A DNA stretch of 64,000 nt, from assembly GCA_003313425.1 (NCBI GenBank), contig NHZP01000018.1, forward strand, positions 434,001 to 498,000. Direction: 5' to 3'. This DNA comes from Pseudopyrenochaeta lycopersici (Eukaryota > Ascomycota > Dothideomycetes > Pleosporales > Pseudopyrenochaetaceae). Made by a program: the position numbers and the translations under genes. Positions 54,954 through 64,000 of this stretch are shown here, one piece after another; within the stretch, counting starts at the first letter, position 1, and each line of letters begins with the position of its first letter. The notes below the pieces were generated by a model. It made no database searches and was not told where the DNA came from. It saw nothing but the letters and a program-made list of their open reading frames with translations.

Positions 54954-56498
54954 CGTAGGATATCCCGCGCCCTTTGGAGAGAATGGTGTTTGTGGCTTGT
55001 GGGTCGAGTTCGTGAAGGAATGTGGATTCCAAGGACAGCTTCGATCGATGTAAACGTCTGAATGACGCTTCAGAAGCGAGAGGTTCTCGGTCCGAAAGTC
55101 AAGTCCTGAGATACTGAGACGGCTGGTGTTTGAATGAGAGGAGTGACAAAACTATAGTTTTGAGACGCAGCGTGTTTGCGGCGTGTGAAGTTCCCGAGTG
55201 CACTGCTTGCCGGTCGCACTGTCGCCACTGATGGGAGGATCTTTGGTATGCACGTTGCCGTTGACAACCAATTTCCTACACTGGCTGCCTTGAACCAAGG
55301 TGAAAAAGGCGCACCCACTTGCTCGCGGTGCGATTCAATTTCGAGTAACGATGATCTGAGACGGCACTGATGACGAGAGTAGAGTGTTTATGCGACCTAA
55401 CCAATTGCGCTTCTTCTTCTATGCCTTCAGACAAGCACTACCCGGAAACAATGCAGCAAGGCGCAAAGCGAAAGAGTAGGTGAGACAGAAAAAGAGGGGA
55501 AAAGGTGAGAGACAGGTTCGGCGCCGGGCCTGTAAGGAGGGACAAAAGTCAAAGGAGGGGATAAAAGGACGCACAGCGCGAGATCAAGAAAGGAAGTTTA
55601 ACAGGAAAGAAGGGAGGTGATGATGATCGTGATAGTCAGTCACTCATACCATTTCCAGTGCGCAAGTGAAATCATCAACTGCGCCGGTACCTGCGGATAG
55701 GCAGGTCTTAAGGCACATGTGCAGGGAGTTCGTCCTGCCGGCCCCTAGCCCACCCATACACACACCCTAATACAGGAGGGCGCATAGTAATTGGCCGCGC
55801 TCTAAAGACCTGCGCTCCTTGTTCTGGATGCGAGGTGCGTTGCACGTCGCAAGTGGGTGAGATTTCCAGTTATGAAACGACGGGGGGTAGGCTGGGGTTA
55901 GTGGCGGCTCTGGTTGCTGCCCTGCCATTGGCGGATGGGGCGTTACATGTTGCGAACGCACCCCTGAGACAGGAAGACGCTTCAGCTCATGTAGGACGAG
56001 AGACGTTCGTTCATCTAATGTATCGTGCGAACTTTTTCGGAACGGCGTCTACGAATCGACGTTCGAGGTCTGCGTTGCCAACTATCACCTCTCGCTTCGA
56101 CATTGTGTGATACATGTGCGCCAGCGGCGGCAACAGCAAACTCTCACGTGCCTCGGTGCTAATGGTGCAAACGACGTCGGCCGCTCTGTCATGACCGTTC
56201 GACGGGAATATAGGAGACCGCGTAGACCTTGAAGGCTGTCGAAACTCTGGCTCCAAACAAACGTCCTCTTCCAGCAATCAGACACCGAGCTGTGACTTCA
56301 ACCATCCCAGTACACGCGTATAGGAAGCATTAACTTGGGTGCATGAACGACAGATGTTTCAATGTTTCGTCATCTCTTCACCTAAACAACTGTCCCACTC
56401 TCTCATGCGTCCGCTATTGGGCAAGGAATAGCATTTTTCCACTCCACCAACACCCCATGTCCATTTTAGTTTTTTGTATCCCCGGGGAAAAGTCCATC
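54954..56498. other. Intergenic region
   Basis: About 1.5 kb between the surface protein and the alcohol dehydrogenase stop. The part nearest the surface-protein ATG is its promoter. A purine-rich stretch (about 55470-55620) runs AAAGAGGGGAAAAGG-like on the plus strand. Small ORFs at 55767-56285 have no recognisable content. Confidence 0.45.
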
Positions 56499-57697
56499 TC
56501 AATCCATGACAATAACGCTCCTAAATCTCACCTTCCCGCTCTCCATGTGCTTGACAGCATCCTCTACCTTGTCAAACGGAAACTTCTCAATCATACACTT
56601 CACACCCTGCTTCTCCGCAAAGTCAATGGCTTCCTCGCTATCGAGCGCGTGGCCCGAGGGCCATCCATGAACAGACCGGCCACCCATGATCAGGGCCGCA
56701 CTGTTGATGGGAACATCACCCACAGCTGCGAAACAATGTTCAGTACACTATATCTCTATAATGATGCGGGCCGAGAAGCATGGAAAACTTACGCGCTAGA
56801 AGCAGCAACTTGCCGAGCGGTCCCAGTCCATTGACCAACGGGCCCATTACGTCTGGATTCGGCGCCGTCACCACGATGAGGCTAGCACCGCCCATCTTCT
56901 GTAATGCTGCCGCCGCATCCTCCTTGCTCGTGTCGATATAGTCTGTGGCCCCAAGTTGCTCAGCAAAGTCTTTCTTACTGGAGCTTGTTGAGAGCGCAAC
57001 CGTCCGGTAACCCATCTTGCGCGCATACTGAATAGCCAAATGCCCTAGACCTCCCAGACCTTGGACTGCGACTGTGTCGCCGGCTGTGATGCCCATCTTT
57101 CGAATGCCATTGAAGACAGTTACGCCAGCGCAGAGGAGAGGTGCGTATTCAGCAGGATCGGCACCCTCAGGAATGCGGACTGTGGCTTCGGCGCGGAGAG
57201 TGCAGTATTCTGCGTCTGTTGCACTGTCAGCTAACTATTTCCACCATTTGCAAATGCACTAGTACTTACATCCACCGTTCCTCGAGACACCATTGACCGC
57301 CCCATTCGCGCATATCTGGAACAATCCTCTATTGCACGATTTGCATGTTCCGTCATGACCTCCATGCCATGGTCCACCTACCTTGTCGCCAACCTTCCAT
57401 CTCGTCTCGCCGTCGCCGACTGCCACGACGGTGCCAATCACTTCGTGGCCAGGGATGCGGGGGAAGGACGCACTACACTGTTAGACTGCATTGGTACTGA
57501 ACTGTAGAGAGTACTCACCCATCTCCAAAAGCACCCTTCTGCAGAAAAACATCCGAATGGCAAATACCACAAGCATGTACCTTAATCAATACCTCCCCCT
57601 TCTTAGGGAGCTCGACGGGGACTTCTTTGATAGCCCAAGGTGCACCAGCCTTCTCAATGACGACAGCGCGACACTTACTAGGAATGTCTGGGGCCAT
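56499..57697 (-). CDS. Zinc-dependent alcohol dehydrogenase (MDR family)
   Basis: Medium-chain dehydrogenase oxidising alcohols with NAD(P). Exons 57519-57697, 57270-57472, 56793-57215 and 56499-56725 join in phases 2, 1 and 1 (FGD, G, ASFPRIPGHE; RNGG, Y, AEYCTLR; LLLA, P, VGDVPIN), with introns of 46, 54 and 67 nt; 343 aa. Catalytic-zinc ligands: Cys43 in HACGICHSD, His69 in PGHEVIG, and the Cys of PLLCAGVTVF. The structural-zinc loop reads GHDGTCKSCNRGLFQICANG, with three Cys; Asp stands where many family members have the first Cys. The nucleotide-binding motif is VQGLGGLGHLAIQYA. The final exon SVHGWPSGHALDSEEAIDFA matches the ADH C-terminal domain. Physiological substrate unknown. Confidence 0.92.
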
Positions 57698-58388
57698 TGT
57701 TCAATTCAATTGGTTTGGTTCAAAGGTAGTATATTCAATTAGCTTAGACGACAATACCAGAAGAAAAGTTGGAGCTTTGGGAAGACAACCTGAAAGCTGT
57801 GGACAGAGTAGAGGGGTAGCTTGTCTGGCTGTTTGCAGATAACAATGGCTAGGCCCTAACGCTCTTTTATCTATTTCGCCGTACTCTTAGTGGTCTTAAG
57901 ATTATCTCCGCTTTCAAACGTCCGGATTACTATCGCGTCGTCGTTCATCATGATCGGTCAATCGGCACACACGAGGGACTATCCCTCAATCAACCCCGCC
58001 ATCTGCAGCTAACCAGCCGAGCCCCTCCGTCATTGGCTTACGCGCGTAGCTAATAGCTCCGCAATGCTCTATGAACCTAGTTTGTGTCCGCATGGAAAGC
58101 TCTAATATGCGCTAAAGCCGATGTAAGCAGCCAGAGTGCTCTGGTTGGATTGAACGAGTGTTGTAAGTGCTTGCTAGGGCCCGAAATAAGAATGGGTTCC
58201 CAATGACGTTGTGCAGGACAAGAGGGGAAGAAAAGTCTTTCAGGCTTGCAATTGGTCAACCCGTTCAGAGTTCCTAGACTTGCACACTGGGTTAGCGAGT
58301 CCCAAGTATCGTAAGCCATATTAGTCAAGCATCAATTGTTCGGGGTATCAAGCCACTATTATTTCTCCTGCTGTGCGCAGTGCACGCC
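57698..58388. other. Intergenic region
   Basis: 691 bp between the alcohol dehydrogenase ATG and the cyclophilin stop; nothing supported. Confidence 0.4.
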
Positions 58389-60077
58389 TCACCATGCATC
58401 AAAATTTCCGAAGCCGCCTGTTTTGGCTTTCTTCTTCGCAGGCGCGATATCATCTTCCTCGTCCACATATCCGATAATCTCGTCCTCGCCTTGAGCTTCT
58501 ATCTCTTGCTTCGCCGCCTGTAGATATTTACCTACACCCAAACCTTCTCCACTCCCACTATCAATTGTCCCATCTGGGCGTATTCGCTTCCCTGTCCATG
58601 TTGTTTTATCGTCGACTGTGCCGCCCTGTCTCTTTATCTCCTCGTTCTCGAGCTCTTTAGTCTCCTTATCCTTGCGCTCTTTTTGCCACTCCTCGAACGG
58701 ATCAACAAACACAACCACATCCAAAATCTCGATATCCTCAACTGGTTTATCTTTTTCTCCCGTCTCAGCGAGCTCCATGGACCGTAATGTAGTATCTAAG
58801 CCGCCGACTATACGCGCAAATATAGTGTGTTTTCGATCGAGGTGTGGTACTGCGCGGTAGGTGATGAAGAATTGACTCGTGTTGGTGCCCTTGCCTTTGT
58901 TCGCCATGGAAAGTACACCCCTCGCGTTATGTCTCTCCGGTCCCTCAAACTCATCCTCAAATGGCTTTCCCCAAATACTTTGTCCGCCTCTTCCTGTCCC
59001 TGTTGGGTCGCCGCCCTGAATCATGAAGCCTTTGATGTTCCTATGAAAGATTGTGTTTCTGTAGTATCCCTTCTGTGCAAGCTTCACAAAGTTCCAGACC
59101 GCCCGTGGTGCGTACTCGGGGAGAAGCTCGATATTGAGGTCGCCGAGAGATGTAGAGATGCGAGCGTAGCCCTTTTGCTTGACGCGCTTAGGCTTGAGCA
59201 TGTAGTCTTCATCGGAGAGGAGGGCGCGTTCGCCAGATGTGTGTGGTGTCACACCAGTGGAAGTAAAGGATGCAGCGGCTTTGCCAGATGTATATACTGC
59301 GGCATTGTAGGCTGGCTTCTTGGGTTCTGCGGCTATAGAAGGTGTAGTGCCGTTCTTGGGGACCTTCGTGAGCACTTTTGAGGATTGGGTGCCCTGCGCT
59401 TTCGCCTGTCTATCAGCGCGCGCTTTCGCAACTGCCTCTTTCGCCTTGACTATCTTTGCAGCATTGCCTAAAGCGTCCTTATTTACGCCAGTCTCAGACT
59501 CTGCTACAACGGTTTCCCCTTCCTTGACATGCTTGAAGGACCCAAAATTTCTTGACTCGATGTTTTGTGGATCTTGCAATGTGATGATGTCCTTCCTAGT
59601 AAACTCGTCGTCGCTGACCAGATCGCGCCAATTCTTCGCCTTGATATTCAGTCTCTCTACTGTGTCCCAAGCGAACACATTGCCGCTCTTGCGCAATGCA
59701 ACAATGTGCGTGTTGTCTGTGAAGACCTTGTACGTCACCGGGTCCACATATTCGCCGTCCTCGTTCTTTGTGAAGTTCAATGTGATCAGGTCTGCGCGCT
59801 TCAAGGGCGTTCCGTCTGTGGGGTTCGTGTCGGGATGTTTTGAGAGCCAGGTGAGAATATGTGTGAGATCGAAGATGGTACCCGAGGATGTGCATACGGG
59901 ATCTGTGAAAGGCTGAAGTGAGACGGCGCAGTAATTGAAGGGCAGACGCTTGAAGGTCGAGGAAAGCCCAGCGGCGGAGGCTCGATCTGAACTATTTGCG
60001 CCACGCGCATTACCAAAGGCGTCAGAAGACGACCACTCGGAGTGGGTGATGTAGAGCTTGTCAGTTCCTTTACCCAT
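58389..60077 (-). CDS. U-box cyclophilin (PPIL2/Cyp60-type peptidyl-prolyl isomerase)
   Basis: Nuclear cyclophilin with an N-terminal U-box pair, matching human PPIL2 (CYP60), which is found with spliceosomes. Intronless, 562 aa from the ATG at 60077-60075 (MGKGTDKLYITHSEW). Two U-box halves: FNYCAVSLQPFTDPVCTSSG with IFDLTHILTWL, and DPVTYKVFTDNTHIVALRKSG. A Lys/Ala-rich linker is followed by the isomerase domain: YARISTSLGDLNIELLPEYA, FHRNIKGFMIQGGDPTGTG (catalytic Arg), FEDEF, MANKGKGTNTSQFFITY and HLDRKHTIFARIVGGLD. The active-site position that is Trp in CypA is His here (DRKHTIF), which usually lowers cyclosporin affinity. The tail contains a GSGEGLGVGKYL motif and ends GFGNFDAW. ORF continues upstream to 60170; the chosen Met starts the conserved segment. 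Confidence 0.93.
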   Translation of the reverse strand: MGKGTDKLYITHSEWSSSDAFGNARGANSSDRASAAGLSSTFKRLPFNYCAVSLQPFTDPVCTSSGTIFDLTHILTWLSKHPDTNPTDGTPLKRADLITLNFTKNEDGEYVDPVTYKVFTDNTHIVALRKSGNVFAWDTVERLNIKAKNWRDLVSDDEFTRKDIITLQDPQNIESRNFGSFKHVKEGETVVAESETGVNKDALGNAAKIVKAKEAVAKARADRQAKAQGTQSSKVLTKVPKNGTTPSIAAEPKKPAYNAAVYTSGKAAASFTSTGVTPHTSGERALLSDEDYMLKPKRVKQKGYARISTSLGDLNIELLPEYAPRAVWNFVKLAQKGYYRNTIFHRNIKGFMIQGGDPTGTGRGGQSIWGKPFEDEFEGPERHNARGVLSMANKGKGTNTSQFFITYRAVPHLDRKHTIFARIVGGLDTTLRSMELAETGEKDKPVEDIEILDVVVFVDPFEEWQKERKDKETKELENEEIKRQGGTVDDKTTWTGKRIRPDGTIDSGSGEGLGVGKYLQAAKQEIEAQGEDEIIGYVDEEDDIAPAKKKAKTGGFGNFDAW

Positions 60078-62007
60078 AATGTCGATCGATTGCGGGTGGG
60101 AGGATATCAGATGCTCGTTGTGAATCTCCAAAAAGTTTGTCGTGAGTATTAGGCTACGCGCTAAGCACAAAGCTTATGACGCGTGGGCGTGGCGGCGTCC
60201 TTGCACTATGTCAACCTCGGCCTCAGGCCACATTTTCCTGGGGCTACAAATCGGCCAAGATAGGGATGATAAACCTGTTAGCTCTTTGCAGGACGCCCCT
60301 TTCAAACTATTTGTAAACCATCAGCGTTAATTGCGACGTTCAGCACGATGGCTAACTAAGGCGATCCCAGCTTTGCCTTCGTTGATCACATTAATGTGCC
60401 TTCCGTACTAGTACGAGCAGCGGCAGTTGGCCATTATCTTTATTTGAATCAGACACGGTGACGTATGGTTAATTGCAATGATATCTATAATTATGATGCA
60501 ATTTATCGCTTTTCAGCTTGTCCAAGTTTTTTTGGATACTCTTTCGTCCCATCACAAAGCAGGTCAAAGCAGCAGCTTCTCGCTCATATTTGTAGAAAAC
60601 CCCGGTACATCTCATCTCTTATACTGACATTATTCACATCGAGTGATTTCTACATTTGCTTGGCAAATGAAAAATATCACCGTTATGCGTTTCTGACGTC
60701 AAAAGCGACTGTCCCATACAGGCACTGACTATCCTCGTCATATCTCTACACCTGCTTTCGACCCCCTGTGTTTTATAATCACCCCGTGCAGCCTCTTATC
60801 AGGATGTTCTGCAAGTCAAAGTTCTACTATCATAAGTCTTCTTTGCCCAGACCATAGCTAGAGCACTGTTTACAATCCAGCTGGCGTATAATGAGACATC
60901 GGGACAGTGACTGAGTTTATGCGCTACCATACAACTATTAGATTTTACTCTCGCTTGTCGCGTAATCGAAGCTGTTGTTCAATACTTCGCTCACAGCGAG
61001 TCTCGTATTTTATACTGAATATACCTGTTTGAACATTAACACAAGTCACGGTTAATTCCAAATTGATGAATGTCAATCTACTTTGGACACATCCGAATAG
61101 ATGAGCACATGGAAAATCATCATATCTCACATATTTGAACCTATCTCAATCAGAACGTCAAGTGCGACCCGGCAGCTTTCCACTTCTAGATGCTTAAACG
61201 ACCACAAATACGATTGACCTTTGGTCTCACAATCCTTACAATAACGGATCTGTTCTTCACCTTGTGGAAATGCTGGAAGAAGGGGAGCAGGTCCGAAGGG
61301 GAGCAGGTCCAAAGGTGAGACCTGAGCTGGGATCACTCCTGCCAGTCCCAAAAAAGAGGATCTGATCCAGAAAGACGGGAAGCGAAATGCTCAGCTATTG
61401 TTACACCGCACGAGTTGCATGTAAATAGGGCTGATTTATGCAAAAAATGATTCGCGGATGTCATGTACAGTTATGTGCCTATGCTATCTCTTTGCACTAA
61501 CTGATTGAGAATGATTTAGATTGTAAAACGCCCAGTCTTGGGCGATACATCACCTGTCCCTGAGCAACTCGCGTTCATATCTGCGTAAGTCTGATTATCA
61601 ACGGACACGCTGTAGACAGCCACGAATTCTGATTGTGGTAAGTGCATGCCGTGAACGGCTAGCGCTGCGGCACAGCAATCACCGACATCCTTCGATACTT
61701 TCTCCTTGTCAATTCTCCGAACAATTCGAACATACGAGCTTCACTTCCACGACAAAGCGTTTCTCCAGTTATGTGACCACAGTACCCAAGTCGCTCAGAT
61801 GCTAGGGGCTTCATCGCGGTACGCAAGATTGAGAGCAGCATACATGCTTATTGGGAGCCCGATTGGGCAGCATGGTACCTTCGTTCTTCGACTCCTTGGC
61901 CACGTTCTTGTCCATTTCACTCTCATATCATACTAAGGTATCGCGTTTCTGGAGATATTTTCATGTTCGAAGGCTTTGTTTGGGGATTGTTCCCACTTCC
62001 CGTTCGG
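60078..62007. other. Intergenic region
   Basis: 1.9 kb, the longest gene-free stretch apart from the element. Nearest the cyclophilin start is its promoter. Short ORFs are present (60465-60728, 61127-61351, 61851-62117) without motifs. A 16-bp tandem direct repeat is at 61279-61310 (listed separately). Confidence 0.45.
61279..61310. repeat. Two perfect tandem copies of a 16-bp unit
   Basis: GAAGGGGAGCAGGTCC occurs twice head to tail (61279-61294, 61295-61310). Not in a supported gene. Confidence 0.85.
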
Positions 62008-63207
62008 TCACTCTGGCTCATCGACGACCATTGTATCCATTTCCGTCTCACCAAACTCAAACTCATCACCACTGTCTCCGCTCTGCTCACTCCCTGAAGT
62101 CTCCGAGTTGGGTATAAGCGTTCTTGTCACCAATTGCCTGTCACTTCGTAGGTAGTCTTCTCTCCACTCTTCCAGGCCGTCAACCGCACCAACAAAGTAG
62201 AGGTAGCCAACTTCTTCTCCCACTTTTCTAGCTTCCCTTTCTCGCTCTTCAGTTTTTTCCTTCTCTCGCATCGACTCTACCCAGCCTTCATCCACTTTCA
62301 CCTCATCGAGGCTTTCGGAGAAGGACAGCAAGCTACGCCGTGGCTGCGGGCGTGGTGTATTTCCTCGCGCACGACGCGCAGCCAGGCGTTGGCGGTTCAG
62401 AGTGTGCTGAAAATTCTGGCGACTGACGAGACCCGAGATTGGCAAATCCCAGAAGTTAGGCTCGGCATAAAAGTCTTCTCCTAGGCTGTGTTTCCGGCGA
62501 ACAGCGGACTCCGTTTTGTTTCTGGTTTCCCACATTCGCCTACGAGCATCCGCGGCATACATGGATGTTCGAAGGTCCTGGATGGTTTTGCGTAAAGCTT
62601 GTGAGCCTTGAACTCTAGGTGCACAACTTTGTGGCTGGTTGCGCGATCGCGGCTGCGTCCTACGTATCAAAACGTGGTCAGCAGCAAGCGCACCTGGGTG
62701 CTCCCACCATGTCACGTTCTTTGCGATCTCCACCTTCGGCACTGTGATTGGGTACATATTCACTATAGAGGTACAGGCAGGACACTGGGCGGGGCTCTGG
62801 AATCCGGCTGTGGCCAACGAGTGCAGAGAGTCATATCTTTGGTGCACCTCATTCCATATCTGCTCTCGCTCCCATCGCAGCTGGTTCTCCTTTCTCGTTT
62901 TTTGAAGTCGCTGTTTTGCAATTTCGTGCTTCAACCTTGCTTGGGTCCACCGTTGGTCACGCGTGTACTCCACTGGCGTTAAGCCTCCTTGGGCGACCAA
63001 ATTTTTCTGCGCAGCATCCAGTTTTGCTCTCGTCAAGGAAGTGCTGCAAGCTGGACACCATGGAGTGTGACTTGAAGATGATGGATGAATGTCGTGGCCG
63101 CATTTCGTAGCGATCCGCTTTGGGTGGCCAAAGCAACCTTTAAGACCCAGCGGTCGGCCTTCGGGCGGCATGTTCGGTGATTCTGCGGGACTTGCCATTG
63201 TCGGCAT
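62008..63207 (-). CDS. Unidentified protein with RING-like Cys/His cluster
   Basis: Intronless, 399 aa; family not recognised. The N-terminus has a Cys/His cluster: KGCFGHPKRIATKCGHDIHP (Cys25, Cys36, His38) followed by WCPACSTSL (Cys51, Cys54), a C-C-H-C-C arrangement that could bind zinc in a RING-like or treble-clef way. Another CPAC is near 142-145 (SPAQCPACTSIV). The rest is highly charged and Arg/Gln/Glu-rich, with coiled stretches (ARLKHEIAKQRLQKTRKENQ; SMREKEKTEEREREARKVGE) and an acidic C-terminus ending VVDEPE. A nuclear or cytosolic scaffold is plausible but unproven. The second Met (residue 4) is an alternative start. Confidence 0.7.
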   Translation of the reverse strand: MPTMASPAESPNMPPEGRPLGLKGCFGHPKRIATKCGHDIHPSSSSHTPWCPACSTSLTRAKLDAAQKNLVAQGGLTPVEYTRDQRWTQARLKHEIAKQRLQKTRKENQLRWEREQIWNEVHQRYDSLHSLATAGFQSPAQCPACTSIVNMYPITVPKVEIAKNVTWWEHPGALAADHVLIRRTQPRSRNQPQSCAPRVQGSQALRKTIQDLRTSMYAADARRRMWETRNKTESAVRRKHSLGEDFYAEPNFWDLPISGLVSRQNFQHTLNRQRLAARRARGNTPRPQPRRSLLSFSESLDEVKVDEGWVESMREKEKTEEREREARKVGEEVGYLYFVGAVDGLEEWREDYLRSDRQLVTRTLIPNSETSGSEQSGDSGDEFEFGETEMDTMVVDEPE

Positions 63208-63640
63208 AAGAACTTTCTGTTTGATAAATTTGGTGGTGTGCGTTTGCGAAAAAGCTAGGATTCATTCTGGGAAGTAGATGATATGGGTAGTGTCCGGTGG
63301 TGAACCACAGTTAGCGAGATTCGGAAACGAAACAGTGAAACAGAGTTTCGGCTTGCGATGTAAACGAGCAAGTCGTACATGTAGGCGGTGCGAGGTTTTT
63401 GAATGAGTTGTACTATTTACAACGCGCGTAAGCGCGTCACCAACTGAGGACCATTGGTCTACCTGGTCGAAAGTCACACACAAGCAGTCATCGTCGAGCT
63501 GGCCGTGCAGCCTGCATCTTCTTAGCATCTCTATTGTTGATAGAAAGCCTGGAGCCGCTGAATAACAAAGAGTAAAGCAGTTTGATGGCGGATATCATCG
63601 CAGGAACCATTGAAAGCACTTGTCACATCTGGCCAAACAT
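63208..63640. other. Intergenic region
   Basis: 433 bp upstream of the RING-like protein and of the possible edge exon; nothing supported. Confidence 0.4.
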
Positions 63641-64000
63641 ATGATGACCTTTTGCTTTCCGCGTTTCCGAGAGCCTGCAATGTTTACCTTCACCTTTACT
63701 ACAAATGGAAGCCTTACTGGCGCGCCAGTGGTTTCGACTTTGAAGCCGCCTTCACCAAGGTATCTCGAATTTGCGTACATAAAGACACAGTCAAGGGGAA
63801 CCTCATTTGTTCAACGTCGAAGCCATCAAGGCTATCATACTGCTCAGTCGCTTTCTCCTGTCCACAGAGGTTTCAAACAATTATCTTGTAGAATTGCAAA
63901 TCCTCACAGACTCCGCAGTTCACAGTGGAATAGCGGTGGAACCAGTTTGCCTCCCATTGTGTTCATGCAGTGGTGGTGGAAGCGTCTGGAAACGTAAGTC
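63641..64000 (+). CDS. Possible first exon of a truncated gene at the right edge
   Basis: An ATG-initiated frame at 63641 (or the downstream ATG at 63680) runs to 63993, where GTAAGTC could be an intron donor cut by the window end. The frame reads TNGSLTGAPVVSTLKPP and SFVQRRSHQGYHTAQSL, polar and Ser/Thr/Arg-rich. Support is limited to an open frame and the donor-like end; no domain is seen. It might instead be a chance ORF. Confidence 0.25.

Noticed and set aside
56011..56277. 88-codon minus ORF ending KKFARYIR
   Set aside because: Begins at TTG rather than ATG, isolated, and no splice partner or domain was found.
61127..61351. 74-codon minus ORF over the 16-bp tandem repeat
   Set aside because: Partly produced by the repeat itself and without any family resemblance.

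Overview
This window looks like nuclear DNA of a filamentous ascomycete, most likely a Dothideomycete. Genes are spaced 0.2-2 kb apart on both strands, and most have 0-3 introns of about 46-60 nt (longer: 109 nt in TRP1, 135 nt in the hydrolase) with GT..AG ends. The tryptophan gene is the fungal trifunctional TrpG-IGPS-PRAI type. A secreted Egh16/Gas1-family protein and an AT-rich fold-back repeat with RIP-like transitions also point to Pezizomycotina. The class is inferred from gene content and was not tested by a search.

Layout. 0-16.4 kb: the start of a minus-strand gene at the left edge, then plus-strand genes for a Pom1/DYRK kinase, indoleamine 2,3-dioxygenase, a CsbD-like stress protein, the proteolipid PMP3, a CNOT11-like CCR4-NOT subunit and a secreted Egh16/Gas1-like protein. 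17.2-32.1 kb: a BRCT/WGR-like protein and TRP1 on minus, the giant nucleoporin NUP188 on plus (divergent from TRP1 across 459 bp that hold a perfect Gcn4/CPC1 site), then an unknown membrane protein and endonuclease III (NTH1) on minus. 32.6-38.8 kb: an F-box protein, a Rossmann-fold protein and a Gln-rich/acidic unknown protein, all plus. 39.1-42.9 kb: a CSC1/Phm7-type channel on minus. 43.7-44.4 kb: a 735-bp fold-back element with TA target duplication. 45.1-51.3 kb: an unknown conserved protein and kinetochore Fta4 on plus, an arrestin-like protein and a BTB protein on minus, and a six-finger zinc-finger protein on plus. 52.1-63.2 kb, all minus: an alpha/beta hydrolase, a GPI-type surface protein, a zinc alcohol dehydrogenase, a U-box cyclophilin (PPIL2/Cyp60 type) and a Cys/His-containing unknown protein. 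A possible truncated plus-strand exon lies at the right edge.

Most genes are single housekeeping loci (kinase, RNA decay, nuclear pore, DNA repair, kinetochore, splicing-type cyclophilin), so there is no obvious biosynthetic cluster. Two loose themes stand out. Tryptophan breakdown (IDO) and synthesis (TRP1) lie about 10 kb apart. Two small stress-type genes (CsbD-like and PMP3) are neighbours. The most unusual structure is the fold-back element at 43,672-44,406. Exon joins were worked out by reading splice sites and checking that frames and family motifs continue across them; no transcript data were available.
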